NCBI RefSeq assembly: GCF_001613385.1
Contig: NZ_BDCG01000002.1
Coordinates: 372,001 to 436,000 of the forward strand
DNA length: 64,000 bases
Direction: 5' to 3'
Origin: Nocardia flavorosea NBRC 108225
GTDB taxonomy: Bacteria > Actinomycetota > Actinomycetes > Mycobacteriales > Mycobacteriaceae
Shown: positions 1 through 9,171 of the stretch, one piece after another
Layout of the letters: every line of letters begins with the position of its first letter
How positions within the stretch are numbered: the first letter of the stretch is position 1
Program-made: the position numbers and the translations under genes
The notes under the pieces: model-generated
Told to the model about the DNA's origin: nothing
The model's database searches: none
The model's input: only the letters and a program-made list of their open reading frames with translations

Positions 1-1471
1 TCCGGCGCAGTTGATCCACCACGAGCCCGCGGCCCGGACTGTCACTGCCCACACCGCCCTGCCAGGCGAGGACCTGGACCCATTCGGGGTCGTCTCCGGC
101 CAGATCGTCCGGTGTGATCCGAATATCGGCGTGCACCATGCGGCCGCCGTCCGCCGGGGCTTCCCGTAACTGCACCGTTGCCCGGGCGTCCTGCGGAATA
201 TCGATCATCAGACCATTGGCGGTCGCCGCGGCGACCACGACCACGGCGGTGGTGACCAGTGCGCGCCGCACGGCCGGGCGCGGTAACGGTTCCCCCAGCA
301 GCACGGTGGCGAGCATCGCGCCGACCACCCCACCCGCGATTCCGGTGGGGACCGTCATCAGCAGCAGTTCCGGCCACATCGCCGTGGGCCATGGATCGAC
401 GAATACCGCGGCGACCCACAGGGATTCCAGCCAGATCCCCAGCGTCGCCGCCACCAGACCCGTCAGCGCGCCCCACAGGACCCGGCGCCGAGCCGCCGGT
501 AGCAGGCAGAGCACCTCCACCACCACCGCGATCCCGAGATAGAGCGGGAAGACGTTACGCGGCGCGTCGATGACCGGCCCGCCGACCAGCCAGGCCACCA
601 CGAGCCGGACCACCGCGGCGAAACAGGCCACTACCAGCGCGGCACCCGTTCCGAGGGTCATCCTGGCCGCGATCAGCGCAACGGTTGCCGCCGCCACCAT
701 CAGCATGGGTTGCAGTACCAGCCGGAACTGCTCGACACCGAAGTCGTACTCCACCTGGAATACCGACAACCCGATGAGCAGGCCCCCGAAGGCGAACGCC
801 CGCATCCACCACATCCGGCGCGGCCGCGGCTCCTCCGGATCCGGCCGGCTGCGCCGGCCCTCGAATTCGAGCAGCAGCACACCGACCAGCGAGAGCCCCG
901 CACCGCCGATGAGCATCAGATGCGTCGGACCCCACAGCGTGACGTCCTGGCCGAATATGCGGTGCCACACATCGTCGAGCGGGAAACCGATCAGCGCATA
1001 CAGCCCGGCACCGGCCAGCAGGATCCCGCCGACGGGCGCGTACCAGGTGCGGGTGATCCGCACCGCCGCCGGCCCGGGTTTCTCGTCGAGTGGCAGCACG
1101 ATCGCCGCCATTCCGGCGGTGAACAGGAAGAACAGGCCGGCGAGGATGAAATAGTGCGCCGGGTTGGCCAGCGGACCCTCGTCGCGGCCGTTGCCGATGT
1201 GCAGACTCACATCCCAGATGAAGCCGAGCAGCGCGGTGAGGATGGTGGCCAGGAACATCGCCAGCGGTAGCGCCACCCAGCCCGGCTGATCGAACCAGCT
1301 GCCGAGCCGGTCCGCTACCCGCTGTAACCAGGTGATGCGGCGGGTGCGGTGGAGGTAGCCCACCCACATCAATCCGAGGGCGATCACCCCGGCGGCCCCG
1401 GTCATGAGGGCGACCTGATCCAGGGCGGCGCCACCGCCTTCGCTCCCCTGGGCAAGCGACCGCCCGATCAT
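1..1471 (-). CDS. Multi-pass membrane protein, C-terminus cut by the window edge
   Basis: A reading frame without a stop runs from an ATG at 1471 to the left edge, so about 490 residues are present and the C-terminus is missing. The residues show many hydrophobic spans (near the start MTGAAGVIALGLMWVGYL, then several Leu/Ala/Val-rich segments) and conserved-looking loops such as LWGPTHLMLIGG. After the last visible membrane span comes an apparently soluble, extracytoplasmic-looking segment beginning MIDIPQDARATVQL. I do not recognise the family. The start is the first ATG after a stop-free stretch and lacks a strong ribosome binding site, so it is uncertain. Confidence 0.7.
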   Translation of the reverse strand, partial: MIGRSLAQGSEGGGAALDQVALMTGAAGVIALGLMWVGYLHRTRRITWLQRVADRLGSWFDQPGWVALPLAMFLATILTALLGFIWDVSLHIGNGRDEGPLANPAHYFILAGLFFLFTAGMAAIVLPLDEKPGPAAVRITRTWYAPVGGILLAGAGLYALIGFPLDDVWHRIFGQDVTLWGPTHLMLIGGAGLSLVGVLLLEFEGRRSRPDPEEPRPRRMWWMRAFAFGGLLIGLSVFQVEYDFGVEQFRLVLQPMLMVAAATVALIAARMTLGTGAALVVACFAAVVRLVVAWLVGGPVIDAPRNVFPLYLGIAVVVEVLCLLPAARRRVLWGALTGLVAATLGIWLESLWVAAVFVDPWPTAMWPELLLMTVPTGIAGGVVGAMLATVLLGEPLPRPAVRRALVTTAVVVVAAATANGLMIDIPQDARATVQLREAPADGGRMVHADIRITPDDLAGDDPEWVQVLAWQGGVGSDSPGRGLVVDQLRR

Positions 1472-1720
1472 TTCGTGCGCACCGTTCGGCACTGGACCTC
1501 CACACCAGCCGGGATATATGTGACGAAAAGTAGCATGAAATACGGCTGGGGGCGCGGTGTTCACCCAAGTCGGCAAAGACAGTTCGCCGCAATGCTATTC
1601 GCCACGGAGCCGCACCCGTGCTCCATTCGACCGACTACGGCCTCGCCCCAGCACGGGCGACCTCCGCGACGGCGCCGGGGTCGAACGCCTCCACCGACCC
1701 CGGCCACCGCAATCGACCGA

Positions 1721-1894
1721 TCAGTCGCGGAAGGCGTCCTTCACCTTCTCGCCGGCATCCTTCAGATTCGATTTGACCTGATCGGCCTTACCTTCGTTCT
1801 TCTTGTCCTCGTCACCGGTGGCCTCGCCGAACTTCTCCTTGGCCTGACCGGCGAGCTCCTCGGCCTTGTTGCCGGCCTTGTCGGTTCCACTCAC
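1721..1894 (-). CDS. CsbD-like small stress protein
   Basis: A 57-residue gene with a GTG start, preceded by AAAGGAG at seven bases. The product begins VSGTDKAGNKAEELAGQAKE and is almost entirely Lys, Glu, Ala, Gly and Asp, with a GEATGDEDKKNEGKADQVK segment. This is the composition and repeat pattern of CsbD-family proteins, which are small and hydrophilic and are induced by general stress in Bacillus and actinobacteria. The exact biochemical role of the family is unknown. It stands alone, with about 250 bases on the left and 370 on the right lacking genes. Confidence 0.85.
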   Translation of the reverse strand: MSGTDKAGNKAEELAGQAKEKFGEATGDEDKKNEGKADQVKSNLKDAGEKVKDAFRD

Positions 1895-2260
1895 AGCCGG
1901 ACTCCTTTCGTCGGGGCGACCGGCCTGCGCGATCCAGCCGGTCTGCGGCGTGGGTATCCACCGACCGGCCCCGTAAACAGGCGGTACGCCGAAACGTCCG
2001 ATTCCATCGCTCGTCGAGCGCCGGCGAGTTCAGCGGTGGCCACCGGCACGCAACTCACCCTCGGTAGCGCGCTCGCCGGGGCAGCGGAGATCCCTGGGGA
2101 TGCGTTCATCGTGGAGGACGTGTACTCATCGACGACTGACTCCGCAACGGCCTGTGGGGGCCGCTCAGGCGGCCTCTGGCAGCGATCGGCGGCCCGTCCG
2201 CACCACCCCGGACCCGCCCGGCAGCACTCCCGGATCTTGGAAGAGGACACACCCACGGAA
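1895..2260. other. Gene-free stretch between the CsbD-like gene and the flavin reductase-like gene
   Basis: Open frames exist here on both strands but have arginine/proline-rich, low-complexity translations without recognisable domains, and no ribosome binding site supports one. It should contain the promoter of the CsbD-like gene, but no clear motif is visible. Confidence 0.5.
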
Positions 2261-2749
2261 TCAGGCGGGGTGGCCTGGTTCCAGATCCGCGACGTGGTGA
2301 TAACGAAGCGCGCCCGGCTCCGACTGCCGGATCTCCCCCGTCTCCGGCGCAAGCACCAAACCCATATGGTCGCCGAAATCGTGACGGGCGAGAACACGAC
2401 CACAGGACCAGGCCGCGGCGTCGTCCAGTACCGGCACATCATGCGGACCGGCCCGCCACGAGCAGTGCGCGAACTTATCGATCTCGTCACCCGTTTCCCC
2501 GCCGAAGAGCAGCGCGAGCGAGGCGTGGTCGCTGCCGATCAGATGCACTCCCACGAATTCCGTACGCTGCGCGAGACGGTAGGTGTGGTTCACTTCGGAC
2601 AAGCACACCAGAAACCGCCGCGGTGCGATAGCCACCTGCGCGGCGAACCCCACCAGACATCCGGCCCGCCGCCCATCGGCGGCAAGAGTCACCACGAACA
2701 CCGGCGGGTCGGCCGCGGCGATCAGAGCGTCGAAGAAATTCTCCGGCAT
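2261..2749 (-). CDS. Flavin reductase-like (DIM6/NTAB family) FMN-binding protein
   Basis: The 162-residue product begins MPENFFDALIAAADPPVFVV, then has AGCLVGFAAQVAIAPRRFLV and LSEVNHTYRLAQRTEFVGVHLI. This order fits the split-barrel FMN-binding domain of flavin reductase-like proteins. Members reduce flavins with NAD(P)H or act as partner components of two-component monooxygenases. The frame is open further upstream (to 3058), but the extra residues are not domain-like, so I chose the ATG at 2749. There is no strong ribosome binding site. No monooxygenase partner lies next to it, so the physiological role is open. Confidence 0.75.
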   Translation of the reverse strand: MPENFFDALIAAADPPVFVVTLAADGRRAGCLVGFAAQVAIAPRRFLVCLSEVNHTYRLAQRTEFVGVHLIGSDHASLALLFGGETGDEIDKFAHCSWRAGPHDVPVLDDAAAWSCGRVLARHDFGDHMGLVLAPETGEIRQSEPGALRYHHVADLEPGHPA

Positions 2750-2942
2750 GTGCTGTGTATAGCAGGCAGCCCCGCTTCGGGCCGCACGGCTCGCACCACT
2801 GACCATGCAGCGCCACGCACTTGATCGGCAGAACGCCACCTGCAGTTCGGTCGACGAGTCACCTGCGGTTTCTCCATGCCAGCCCACCTTTTCCGCGAAC
2901 CACGGGTGACTGCGGCGGTGTTCGTCGAGGGCATGGCAGGGT

Positions 2943-3323
2943 TCAAGGCCTGATGATCGTATAGTGCCCGGTGGTTTCCTGGAACTCGACCGCCGCGGCG
3001 ATAGCCGCGTCGGTGATTTCTGCGGCGGGGCGGGCAACAACGATGAGTTCGTCGTCATCGTCGTGGAACCGGTGGATGATCGCGATGCAGGTGCCGTGTG
3101 CCGAGGTCATCGGTTCGGAAGGGTCGAGGTAGTAGGCGTCGAGTTCCTCGCCGTCGGGCGCGAGAGTGCCGGGGACGTAGCCGTAGTCGGCCAGGTAGAG
3201 AAATCCACAGGTCGGGTGGCGGCTCCCGTAGGGACGGTCGATGACGAGATCGACAGTTCGGCCGAGGAACGGCCGCGCCAGCCGCAGCGATTCGGATTCC
3301 TCGAACGGTACCGGGCTGGTCAT
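2943..3323 (-). CDS. Inorganic pyrophosphatase-like protein (divergent)
   Basis: The frame encodes up to 177 residues, but the conserved part starts at MTSPVPFEES (ATG at 3323), giving 126 residues. The segment CGFLYLADYGYVPGTLAPDGEELDAYYL matches the family I soluble inorganic pyrophosphatase pattern, where a D-G-D-P-x-D motif carries three metal-binding aspartates. Here the motif is D-G-E-E-L-D, so the middle aspartate is a glutamate and the proline is lost. The protein is also shorter than the usual 160-175 residues. It is likely a divergent paralogue with altered substrate or activity. It is divergent from the CinA-type gene at 3542. Confidence 0.65.
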   Translation of the reverse strand: MTSPVPFEESESLRLARPFLGRTVDLVIDRPYGSRHPTCGFLYLADYGYVPGTLAPDGEELDAYYLDPSEPMTSAHGTCIAIIHRFHDDDDELIVVARPAAEITDAAIAAAVEFQETTGHYTIIRP

Positions 3324-3541
3324 CGTCGCAGAGTATCGGGCGAAGTGTTGAACCGCGACAGCCTCGTCGACTACCGTCGCCGAACTCGGCACCACGAATC
3401 CCACGGCATTACGGAGTGGACGGCTCCGGCGAAGTGAGAAGGCGTCGAGGGGTGGCGCGGCTACGATGGCGTTCATGTGCTGCGACCGAACGCTGCGGGC
3501 TGCCGGCGTGGTGGTGCGCCGATCATGCCCGGAGGGTGTCG

Positions 3542-4060
3542 ATGTCGTCCGAATCTGATTCCGAGGAGCTGCTGGTGCCGGCTGTTCTGGGGCGAGGGCA
3601 TGAGCGGGCCGAAGAGCTGGCGGAGATCGCCGGTCGGGCCGGGTTGCAGGTGGCGGTCGCGGAATCGCTGACTTCGGGGCAGCTGGCGGCGGCGCTGGGC
3701 GCGGCCAGCGATTCGGGTGAGTGGTTCCGGGGAGCGGTGGTCGCTTACAGCAGAGCGGTCAAACATCATGTGCTGGGTGTGCCGGACGGGCCCGTGGTCT
3801 GTGCACCTGCGGCCGCTGCGATGGCCGACGGGGTGCGGACGCTGTTCGAAGCGTCCTTGGCGGTGGGTGTCACGGGCGCCGGTGGTCCCGATCCGCAGGA
3901 CGGGCACGAGCCGGGGTCGGTGTGGTTCGCCGTGTCCGTGGACGGCTCGGTGCGGACGCACCATCGGATTTTCGCCGGTGAACCCGCCGAGATCCTCGAT
4001 CAGGTCGTGGTTTACGCGGTGGAACTGCTGCTCGATGCCGCGCGGGAACAGGCGGCCTGA
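3542..4060 (+). CDS. CinA C-terminal-type nicotinamide-nucleotide amidohydrolase
   Basis: The 172-residue product has the single-domain CinA C-terminal (PncC) fold signature: AVAESLTSGQLAAALGAASDSGEWFRG near residue 40, GVVAYSRAVKHHVLGV and VGVTGAGGPDPQDGHEPGSVW. The family deamidates nicotinamide mononucleotide to nicotinate mononucleotide in NAD salvage, in the cytoplasm. The N-terminal COG1058/MoCF domain of full-length CinA is absent, as in many stand-alone PncC proteins. GGAGG lies upstream of the ATG at 3542 with good spacing. It converges on the penicillin-binding protein gene. Confidence 0.88.
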   Translation: MSSESDSEELLVPAVLGRGHERAEELAEIAGRAGLQVAVAESLTSGQLAAALGAASDSGEWFRGAVVAYSRAVKHHVLGVPDGPVVCAPAAAAMADGVRTLFEASLAVGVTGAGGPDPQDGHEPGSVWFAVSVDGSVRTHHRIFAGEPAEILDQVVVYAVELLLDAAREQAA

Positions 4061-4077
4061 ACCGGTTCGATCGGTTC
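4059..4077. terminator. Short inverted repeat between convergent genes
   Basis: GAACCG and CGGTTC (4059-4064 and 4072-4077) could form a six-base-pair stem between the convergent stop codons of the CinA-type gene and the penicillin-binding protein gene. There is no T-run, so this is only a weak bidirectional terminator candidate. Confidence 0.3.
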
Positions 4078-4079
4078 GG

Positions 4080-5825
4080 TCACGAGTTCCGCAGCATCCG
4101 GCCTGCCGCCTCGACGGCCGGGCTCGAACTGCCCGCATCGGCGACGAAGACCGCGAAGGCGAGGTCGCCACGGATACCCACGAACCAGCCGTGCGCGTTC
4201 GTGTTGTCACCGTATTCGGCGGTCCCGGTCTTGCCGAGCAGGCCGGGGATATCGGCCAGCTGGGTGGCGGTACCGGCGGTGACGGTTTCGCGCATCATGG
4301 TTTTCAACTGGTCGGTGACGGTGGCGGGCAGTGGTGGCGGGGTGCGGTCCGGGGTGCCGGGTTGCCCGGCCACCATGACCGGTGCCGGGGTCGCACCGTC
4401 GGCGATCGAGGCGGCCACCAGCGCCATCCCGAACGGGGAGGCCGTTACCGCGCCCTGGCCGATACTGGCCTCGACCCGTTCCGCCGAATTCGCCGGGACC
4501 GGCACGCTACCGGTCACCGTGGTCACGCCGGGGGTCACGTAGTCGACACCGAGGCCGAGGCGTTCGGCGGTGGTGGTGAGTGCTTCCGGCGGCAACTGAA
4601 CTGCCAGCCCGGCCATGGTTGTGTTGCAGGAACGCGCGAAGGCGGTATGCAGTGGCACCTGCCCCAGGTCGAAACTGTCGTCGTTGGGGATCCGGCGGCC
4701 CTCGATATCGGCGACTCCGGGACAGGGCAGCACGGTATCCGGGGTGGCGGTCCCGGCGTCCAGGGCGGCGGCGGTGGTCACCGTTTTGAAGGTCGAACCC
4801 GGCGGGTACAGGCCGGTGAACGCGATGGGTCCTTCGGCGTCGGCGGCAGCGTTCTGGCCGGTGGCCACGATATCACCGGTGGACGGCCGGATCGCCACGA
4901 TGGCCGCCGCCTGCTCGAGCGAGTCGAGGGCGGTTTCCGCGGCGCGCTGCAGGCCCGCGTCGATGGTGGTGTGGATATCGGTGGTCTGCCCCGGGTCCCG
5001 GCCGGCGATACGGACCGCCCCTTCCGGAGTCGCGGCCTGCACGACCCAGCCGGCCGCCGCATCGGCCTGTTCCTGCCACAGCTCGGCCGGTCCGGACAGG
5101 GTCTGGGCCGACAGCGCCCGGTCGGTGGTGAGCAGCCGTGTCTGCGGGGCCAGGGTCACCCCCGGCGTGGTGGTCAGCGCCGCGCGGATCGGCGCGATAT
5201 CGGATTCGCGCAGGCTGATCGCCGTCACGGAGGCACCGGCAGAGTCGGCCAGATCGGCGTCCAGCGAGGCAGCGGTGATGCCCGGTGCGATCGGGGAGAC
5301 CAGATTCGCCACTGCCGCGGTGTCGGCGCCGGGCGCGAGCTGGACCAGGGTCACGACCTGTTCGGTCAGCAATTCCCCGCCCGACGAGTCGAGGACGCGC
5401 GCCGGTTCCGGATACACCGGCGCATAGGTCAGTTCCCCCTGGTCGAGACCGGGTGCGAGCACAGCCGGATTCCAGCGGATGCGGTGGCCCGCGTCGGTCT
5501 CGACAGCGGTGCCGGTGGTGGTGTACTTCCACTCGGCGCCCTGCTTTCCCAGTTTCCAGGTCGCCTCGAGGGTGAACGTATCGTCTTCGGCTCCGGCGAC
5601 CGTGTAGGTCACCTCTTTCCCCAGACCCTCGTACAGTGCGCCGACGGTCTGCTCCGCTCGGGCGGGGTCGTCCGTGAGCTGCGCGGCCGCGGCGATATCG
5701 TCGCGGTTGAGGGCGTCGGCGAAACTGCCGGCCGTGGTTTCGGGCTCGGGCGGCCCGGAAGAACAACCGGCCAGGGCCAGACCGAGGATCGTCAGCAGTA
5801 CGAGGACTTTCCGATCGATGCGCAT
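4080..5825 (-). CDS. Penicillin-binding lipoprotein (transpeptidase, NTF2-like N-domain)
   Basis: This 581-residue class B type transpeptidase cross-links peptidoglycan outside the membrane. The chosen ATG (5825) gives a lipoprotein signal peptide with lipobox LALAGC (lipidated Cys21). Next come an NTF2-like MecA-N-type domain (about 25-140), a dimerisation-like region (about 140-270), then the transpeptidase domain. Its motifs are visible: S344-T-F-K347 (catalytic serine), S399-C-N401 and K532-T-G534. The architecture and length match mycobacterial penicillin-binding lipoproteins such as Rv2864c. An in-frame upstream extension to 5942 has no signal peptide and is rejected. Confidence 0.93.
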   Translation of the reverse strand: MRIDRKVLVLLTILGLALAGCSSGPPEPETTAGSFADALNRDDIAAAAQLTDDPARAEQTVGALYEGLGKEVTYTVAGAEDDTFTLEATWKLGKQGAEWKYTTTGTAVETDAGHRIRWNPAVLAPGLDQGELTYAPVYPEPARVLDSSGGELLTEQVVTLVQLAPGADTAAVANLVSPIAPGITAASLDADLADSAGASVTAISLRESDIAPIRAALTTTPGVTLAPQTRLLTTDRALSAQTLSGPAELWQEQADAAAGWVVQAATPEGAVRIAGRDPGQTTDIHTTIDAGLQRAAETALDSLEQAAAIVAIRPSTGDIVATGQNAAADAEGPIAFTGLYPPGSTFKTVTTAAALDAGTATPDTVLPCPGVADIEGRRIPNDDSFDLGQVPLHTAFARSCNTTMAGLAVQLPPEALTTTAERLGLGVDYVTPGVTTVTGSVPVPANSAERVEASIGQGAVTASPFGMALVAASIADGATPAPVMVAGQPGTPDRTPPPLPATVTDQLKTMMRETVTAGTATQLADIPGLLGKTGTAEYGDNTNAHGWFVGIRGDLAFAVFVADAGSSSPAVEAAGRMLRNS

Positions 5826-5989
5826 CACCTGCGACTGTATCGACCGCGGCCCGTCGGCACGCCGCATCCCTGCCCAATGGCGCGTATCCGTCCGGCGCCG
5901 AACCCACAGCGCTACGCCTCCCGGGCCACCACCGCGCTCCACTGCACCGAGCCGGCCGCGGCACCCGAACCGCGGTCTACCCTCGTCTC

Positions 5990-7165
5990 ATGCCTGCCCC
6001 GCTTCCCACAGTCACCAGATTGCGGCCGTTCGCGGCCACCGTCTTCGCCGAGATGACCGAACTCGCCATCCGGCACGAGGCAGTCAATCTCGGGCAGGGG
6101 TTCCCGGACAGCGACGGTCCCGCGGCAATGCTGGAGGTCGCCCGCGAAGCCATCGCCGGCGGCGGCAACCAGTACCCGCCGGGCCGGGGCGTGCCGGCGT
6201 TGCGTCGCGCGATCGCCGCGGACCGGGCCCGGCGCTACGGCACCCGGTACGACCCGGATAGCGAAGTGCTGGTGACCGTCGGTGCGACCGAAGCGGTGAC
6301 CGCGGCGGTACTCGGTCTGGTCGAGCCGGGTGCCGACGTCGTGCTGATCGAGCCGTACTACGACTCATATCCCGCGGCAATAGCCCTGGCCGGGGCGCGC
6401 CGCCGTACCGCCCGGCTCACCGCCGACGGCGACCGGTTCGTTCTCGACCACGACAGCCTGCACGCGGCGATCACCCCGGCCACCCGCATGCTGATCTTGA
6501 ACTCACCGCACAATCCCACCGGTACCGTCCTGAATCGTGCCGATCTGACCGCGATCGCCGAGATCGCCTGCGAACACGATCTACTGGTCCTGGCCGACGA
6601 GGTGTACGAGCATCTGGTGTTCGACGGCACCGAGCACATCAGCATCGCCACTCTGCCGGGAATGGCGGAGCGAACACTGGTCGTCTCCAGCGCGGCGAAA
6701 ACGTTCAGCGTCACCGGCTGGAAGATCGGCTGGATTTGCGGTCCGGCAGCGTTGATCGGCGGCGTCTTGGCCGCCAAACAATTCCTCACCTTCGTCGGTG
6801 GTGGCCCGTTCCAGCCGGCGGTCGCCCATGCCCTCACCCACGAACTCGACTGGGTGGCCACGCTCCGGGATTCGCTGGCCGAACGCCGGTTGCGATTGTC
6901 CGCGGCACTGGCCGATACCGGGTTCCGCGTACATCCGAGTGCCGGTAGCTATTTCGTCTGCGCCGATATCCGACCGCTCGGCGCGGACGACGATATCCGG
7001 TTCTGCCGTGAACTGCCCGAACGGCTCGGCGTGGCCGCGGTGCCGGTCAGTGTTTTCACCGATGATCCGGCGTCCTGGCGCCACCTCGTCCGGTTCACCT
7101 TCTGCAAGCGCCCGGAAACCTTGGACGAAGCGGTACGCCGGCTCCGGTTCGCAGCCGCACGCTGA
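5990..7165 (+). CDS. dapC: PLP-dependent aminotransferase, DapC-like
   Basis: A 391-residue fold type I class I/II aminotransferase. Visible landmarks are NLGQGFPD near residue 33, the N171-S-P-H-N-P-T-G loop, ADEVYE (Asp203, which binds the PLP nitrogen), the Schiff-base lysine K237 in SSAAKTFSVTGWKIGW, and HLVRFTFCK near the C-terminus. The long motif around the lysine and the VRFTFCKR end resemble mycobacterial DapC (N-succinyldiaminopimelate aminotransferase, lysine and cell-wall diaminopimelate synthesis) as I remember it. Related KAT/methionine aminotransferases share much of this, so the substrate is inferred. It is divergent from the penicillin-binding protein gene. Confidence 0.8.
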   Translation: MPAPLPTVTRLRPFAATVFAEMTELAIRHEAVNLGQGFPDSDGPAAMLEVAREAIAGGGNQYPPGRGVPALRRAIAADRARRYGTRYDPDSEVLVTVGATEAVTAAVLGLVEPGADVVLIEPYYDSYPAAIALAGARRRTARLTADGDRFVLDHDSLHAAITPATRMLILNSPHNPTGTVLNRADLTAIAEIACEHDLLVLADEVYEHLVFDGTEHISIATLPGMAERTLVVSSAAKTFSVTGWKIGWICGPAALIGGVLAAKQFLTFVGGGPFQPAVAHALTHELDWVATLRDSLAERRLRLSAALADTGFRVHPSAGSYFVCADIRPLGADDDIRFCRELPERLGVAAVPVSVFTDDPASWRHLVRFTFCKRPETLDEAVRRLRFAAAR

Positions 7166-7174
7166 GCCGGGGCG

Positions 7175-8950
7175 TCAGCTTCCGTTCTCGGGATACACGG
7201 GCACATCGTCGTCCCACGGCTGGCGGACCACCATATCGGCGACCCGCACGTACCCGCGTTCGAATTCACCGGTCGCGGCGTCGACGAGACGGTAGTTCTG
7301 CTGCTGCCGCTGGATGGGCTGGGCATCGAGCAGCACGATTCGTACCTCACCGGGTTCGAAACCGCAGCGTTGCTGCAGGGCGGCGATCAACTGTTCGTTG
7401 TGCAGATGGCCGTCACCGAAGTTCCAGCCCAGGGCGGTGGAACAGATACGTTCCCCGTCGGTGAGAACGTAATCCTTCTCGTCGTGCCCGTCCATTGCCC
7501 GGTGCGCGAGGGTGAACAGCGCTTTGCCGTGAGTGTTGAACGCGCGGAACGCGTATCCCAGATACAGCGGGATCTGCGCCGCCTCCCGGCTGCCGTAGTA
7601 CTGCTCGAGCTGCGCGGCGGGCATGGCGGCCACGGCGGTGATTCCGGCGCGGATCTTGGCATCGGCCGATGGTTTGATGCACCACAGGGTGGTGTCCCAG
7701 TTACCGGCGTAATACCGCATCCCGGGCAGGAAGGAGACCTTGCGCGGGACCATGTTCCCGATCGCGACGGTCCCCGCGAGAACCGCGAACAAGAGCACCA
7801 CCGGTAGCGGATTGGCCAGATCGGCCGGCCCGACATCGGCGTGCGCGACGAACAGCGTCAGCACCCCGAAGATCATGAAAACGTTCCATTCGAGCGGCAC
7901 CCCCATCGGGATCGCGGTGAGGATCACCAGGTGGAAGCAGATGAGTGCGATCGCGGCCACCGTGGTCGGCAGGCCACCGTCGCTGAAGAACAACACCAGC
8001 GGCGCCAGCATCTCGACCGCCGTACCACCGTGGGCGAACAGCCTCGACAGCCGGCCCGGCCGCAGATCGTCCGGGAACCGTTCGAAGAACAGGCGTTTGA
8101 GCGCCCGCGGCCGCACGACCGGGCTGTTGGACATCATCGTCGACACCACGAACGGGAAATGCTTGTTCAGCTTCGATACCGCCGCGCCGACCCAGATGAC
8201 GACGAACACCACCTTGGCGGCGACGATCGTGTCCGCACCGCCGAACAGGAAGGTGACCGCGAGCGCCCCGTACACCTCACCGCGCGCCGCGAGGAAGATC
8301 ACCTTGTCGCGCAACCCCAGCACCGCCAGCAGAACCAGGATCGCCGCGATCTGCCAGACCGGCAGCAGGCCCACCGACGACCCGATCTCGGGTATCGGCC
8401 CGGTACCGTCCGAGAACAACCCGACGAGCAGCATGACCAGCAATGCCGCGTACAGCACCGCATCGAACGGGGTCCGGGTCGTGCCCCGGGTCAGCGGCAC
8501 CCGGCCCGGCCACGGCGGCAGCCGGATCGTGCCGGGCCGCAACCAGTACAGAATCGACCCCATCGGCGGGAAGAAGCGGTTGTTCAACGGTCCGAAACCG
8601 CAGCCCAGGCCGACGACTTCGAACAGCATCGTGAACAACACGACCTTCTGGAACACGATCGGTTCCGACCACCACGATCCGGCCGCGGTGAACCCGTCGA
8701 TACCGGTGGTGGTCAGCGCGAACAGCATTCCGCCCAGGATGTAGAGGGCGATCTTGACCACGTAGAACAGGTGCAGCGGCGGCGGTGTCCCGAAACCGAC
8801 CTCGGCCCAGTGCCGCGCCATCGGCCGGATCTTCTCCGCCCTGGTCCCGCGGCTCCATTCGGCCAAATCCACCACCGGAAGCTCCGGCCGGAGCATGCCG
8901 AACAACCGATCCGTTGTACCCACTGGCGCGCCCGATCCTTCTTCGTTCAA
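7175..8950 (-). CDS. DUF3556-type transmembrane protein
   Basis: Up to 591 residues, with many membrane spans between about residues 60 and 420 and a soluble C-terminal part. Motifs LPVVDLAEW, KIRPMARHWAEVGFGTP and EWNVFMIFGVLTLFVAHA fit a family I know from Mycobacterium and Nocardia as DUF3556, whose function is unknown. The longest frame starts at a TTG (8950) that lies inside an 18-base palindrome and lacks a ribosome binding site. A GTG at 8923 or the ATG at 8896 (MLRPELPVVDL) may be the true start. It converges on dapC with a nine-base gap. Confidence 0.75.
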   Translation of the reverse strand: MNEEGSGAPVGTTDRLFGMLRPELPVVDLAEWSRGTRAEKIRPMARHWAEVGFGTPPPLHLFYVVKIALYILGGMLFALTTTGIDGFTAAGSWWSEPIVFQKVVLFTMLFEVVGLGCGFGPLNNRFFPPMGSILYWLRPGTIRLPPWPGRVPLTRGTTRTPFDAVLYAALLVMLLVGLFSDGTGPIPEIGSSVGLLPVWQIAAILVLLAVLGLRDKVIFLAARGEVYGALAVTFLFGGADTIVAAKVVFVVIWVGAAVSKLNKHFPFVVSTMMSNSPVVRPRALKRLFFERFPDDLRPGRLSRLFAHGGTAVEMLAPLVLFFSDGGLPTTVAAIALICFHLVILTAIPMGVPLEWNVFMIFGVLTLFVAHADVGPADLANPLPVVLLFAVLAGTVAIGNMVPRKVSFLPGMRYYAGNWDTTLWCIKPSADAKIRAGITAVAAMPAAQLEQYYGSREAAQIPLYLGYAFRAFNTHGKALFTLAHRAMDGHDEKDYVLTDGERICSTALGWNFGDGHLHNEQLIAALQQRCGFEPGEVRIVLLDAQPIQRQQQNYRLVDAATGEFERGYVRVADMVVRQPWDDDVPVYPENGS

Positions 8951-8963
8951 TCACTTGATTGAA
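8946..8963. promoter_or_regulatory. Perfect 18-base palindrome, putative TetR-type operator
   Basis: TTCAATCA-CT-TGATTGAA is a perfect inverted repeat with a two-base centre, just upstream of the likely start of the DUF3556-type gene. The form is typical of TetR-family operators. No TetR gene is adjacent, so the cognate regulator would be elsewhere. Confidence 0.55.
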
Positions 8964-9171
8964 AAGTACTACGGAAGGGCCCCGTGCAACCGGCATTTCG
9001 CCCGAACCAATCCGGACGAGCAATAGCCCCACGGCGGGGACGAATGGAGCAGCAGCGCCCGGCCGACGATGCCCTGTGCGAGCCGATCGACCACTGCGTC
9101 CAGCAGGGCGTCGAGATCGCGCGCGCGAACCCCGCGGCGGGACCGGACGCGCTCCCCGGTCGAGCGCCGGA

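Noticed and set aside
1891..2490. A 199-codon minus-strand frame
   Set aside because: Overlaps the flavin reductase gene for much of its length and the remainder is low complexity.
3717..6056. A 779-codon plus-strand open frame antisense to the penicillin-binding protein gene
   Set aside because: Its translation is Gly/Arg/Gln-rich without domains, and the opposite strand encodes a complete transpeptidase with all active-site motifs.
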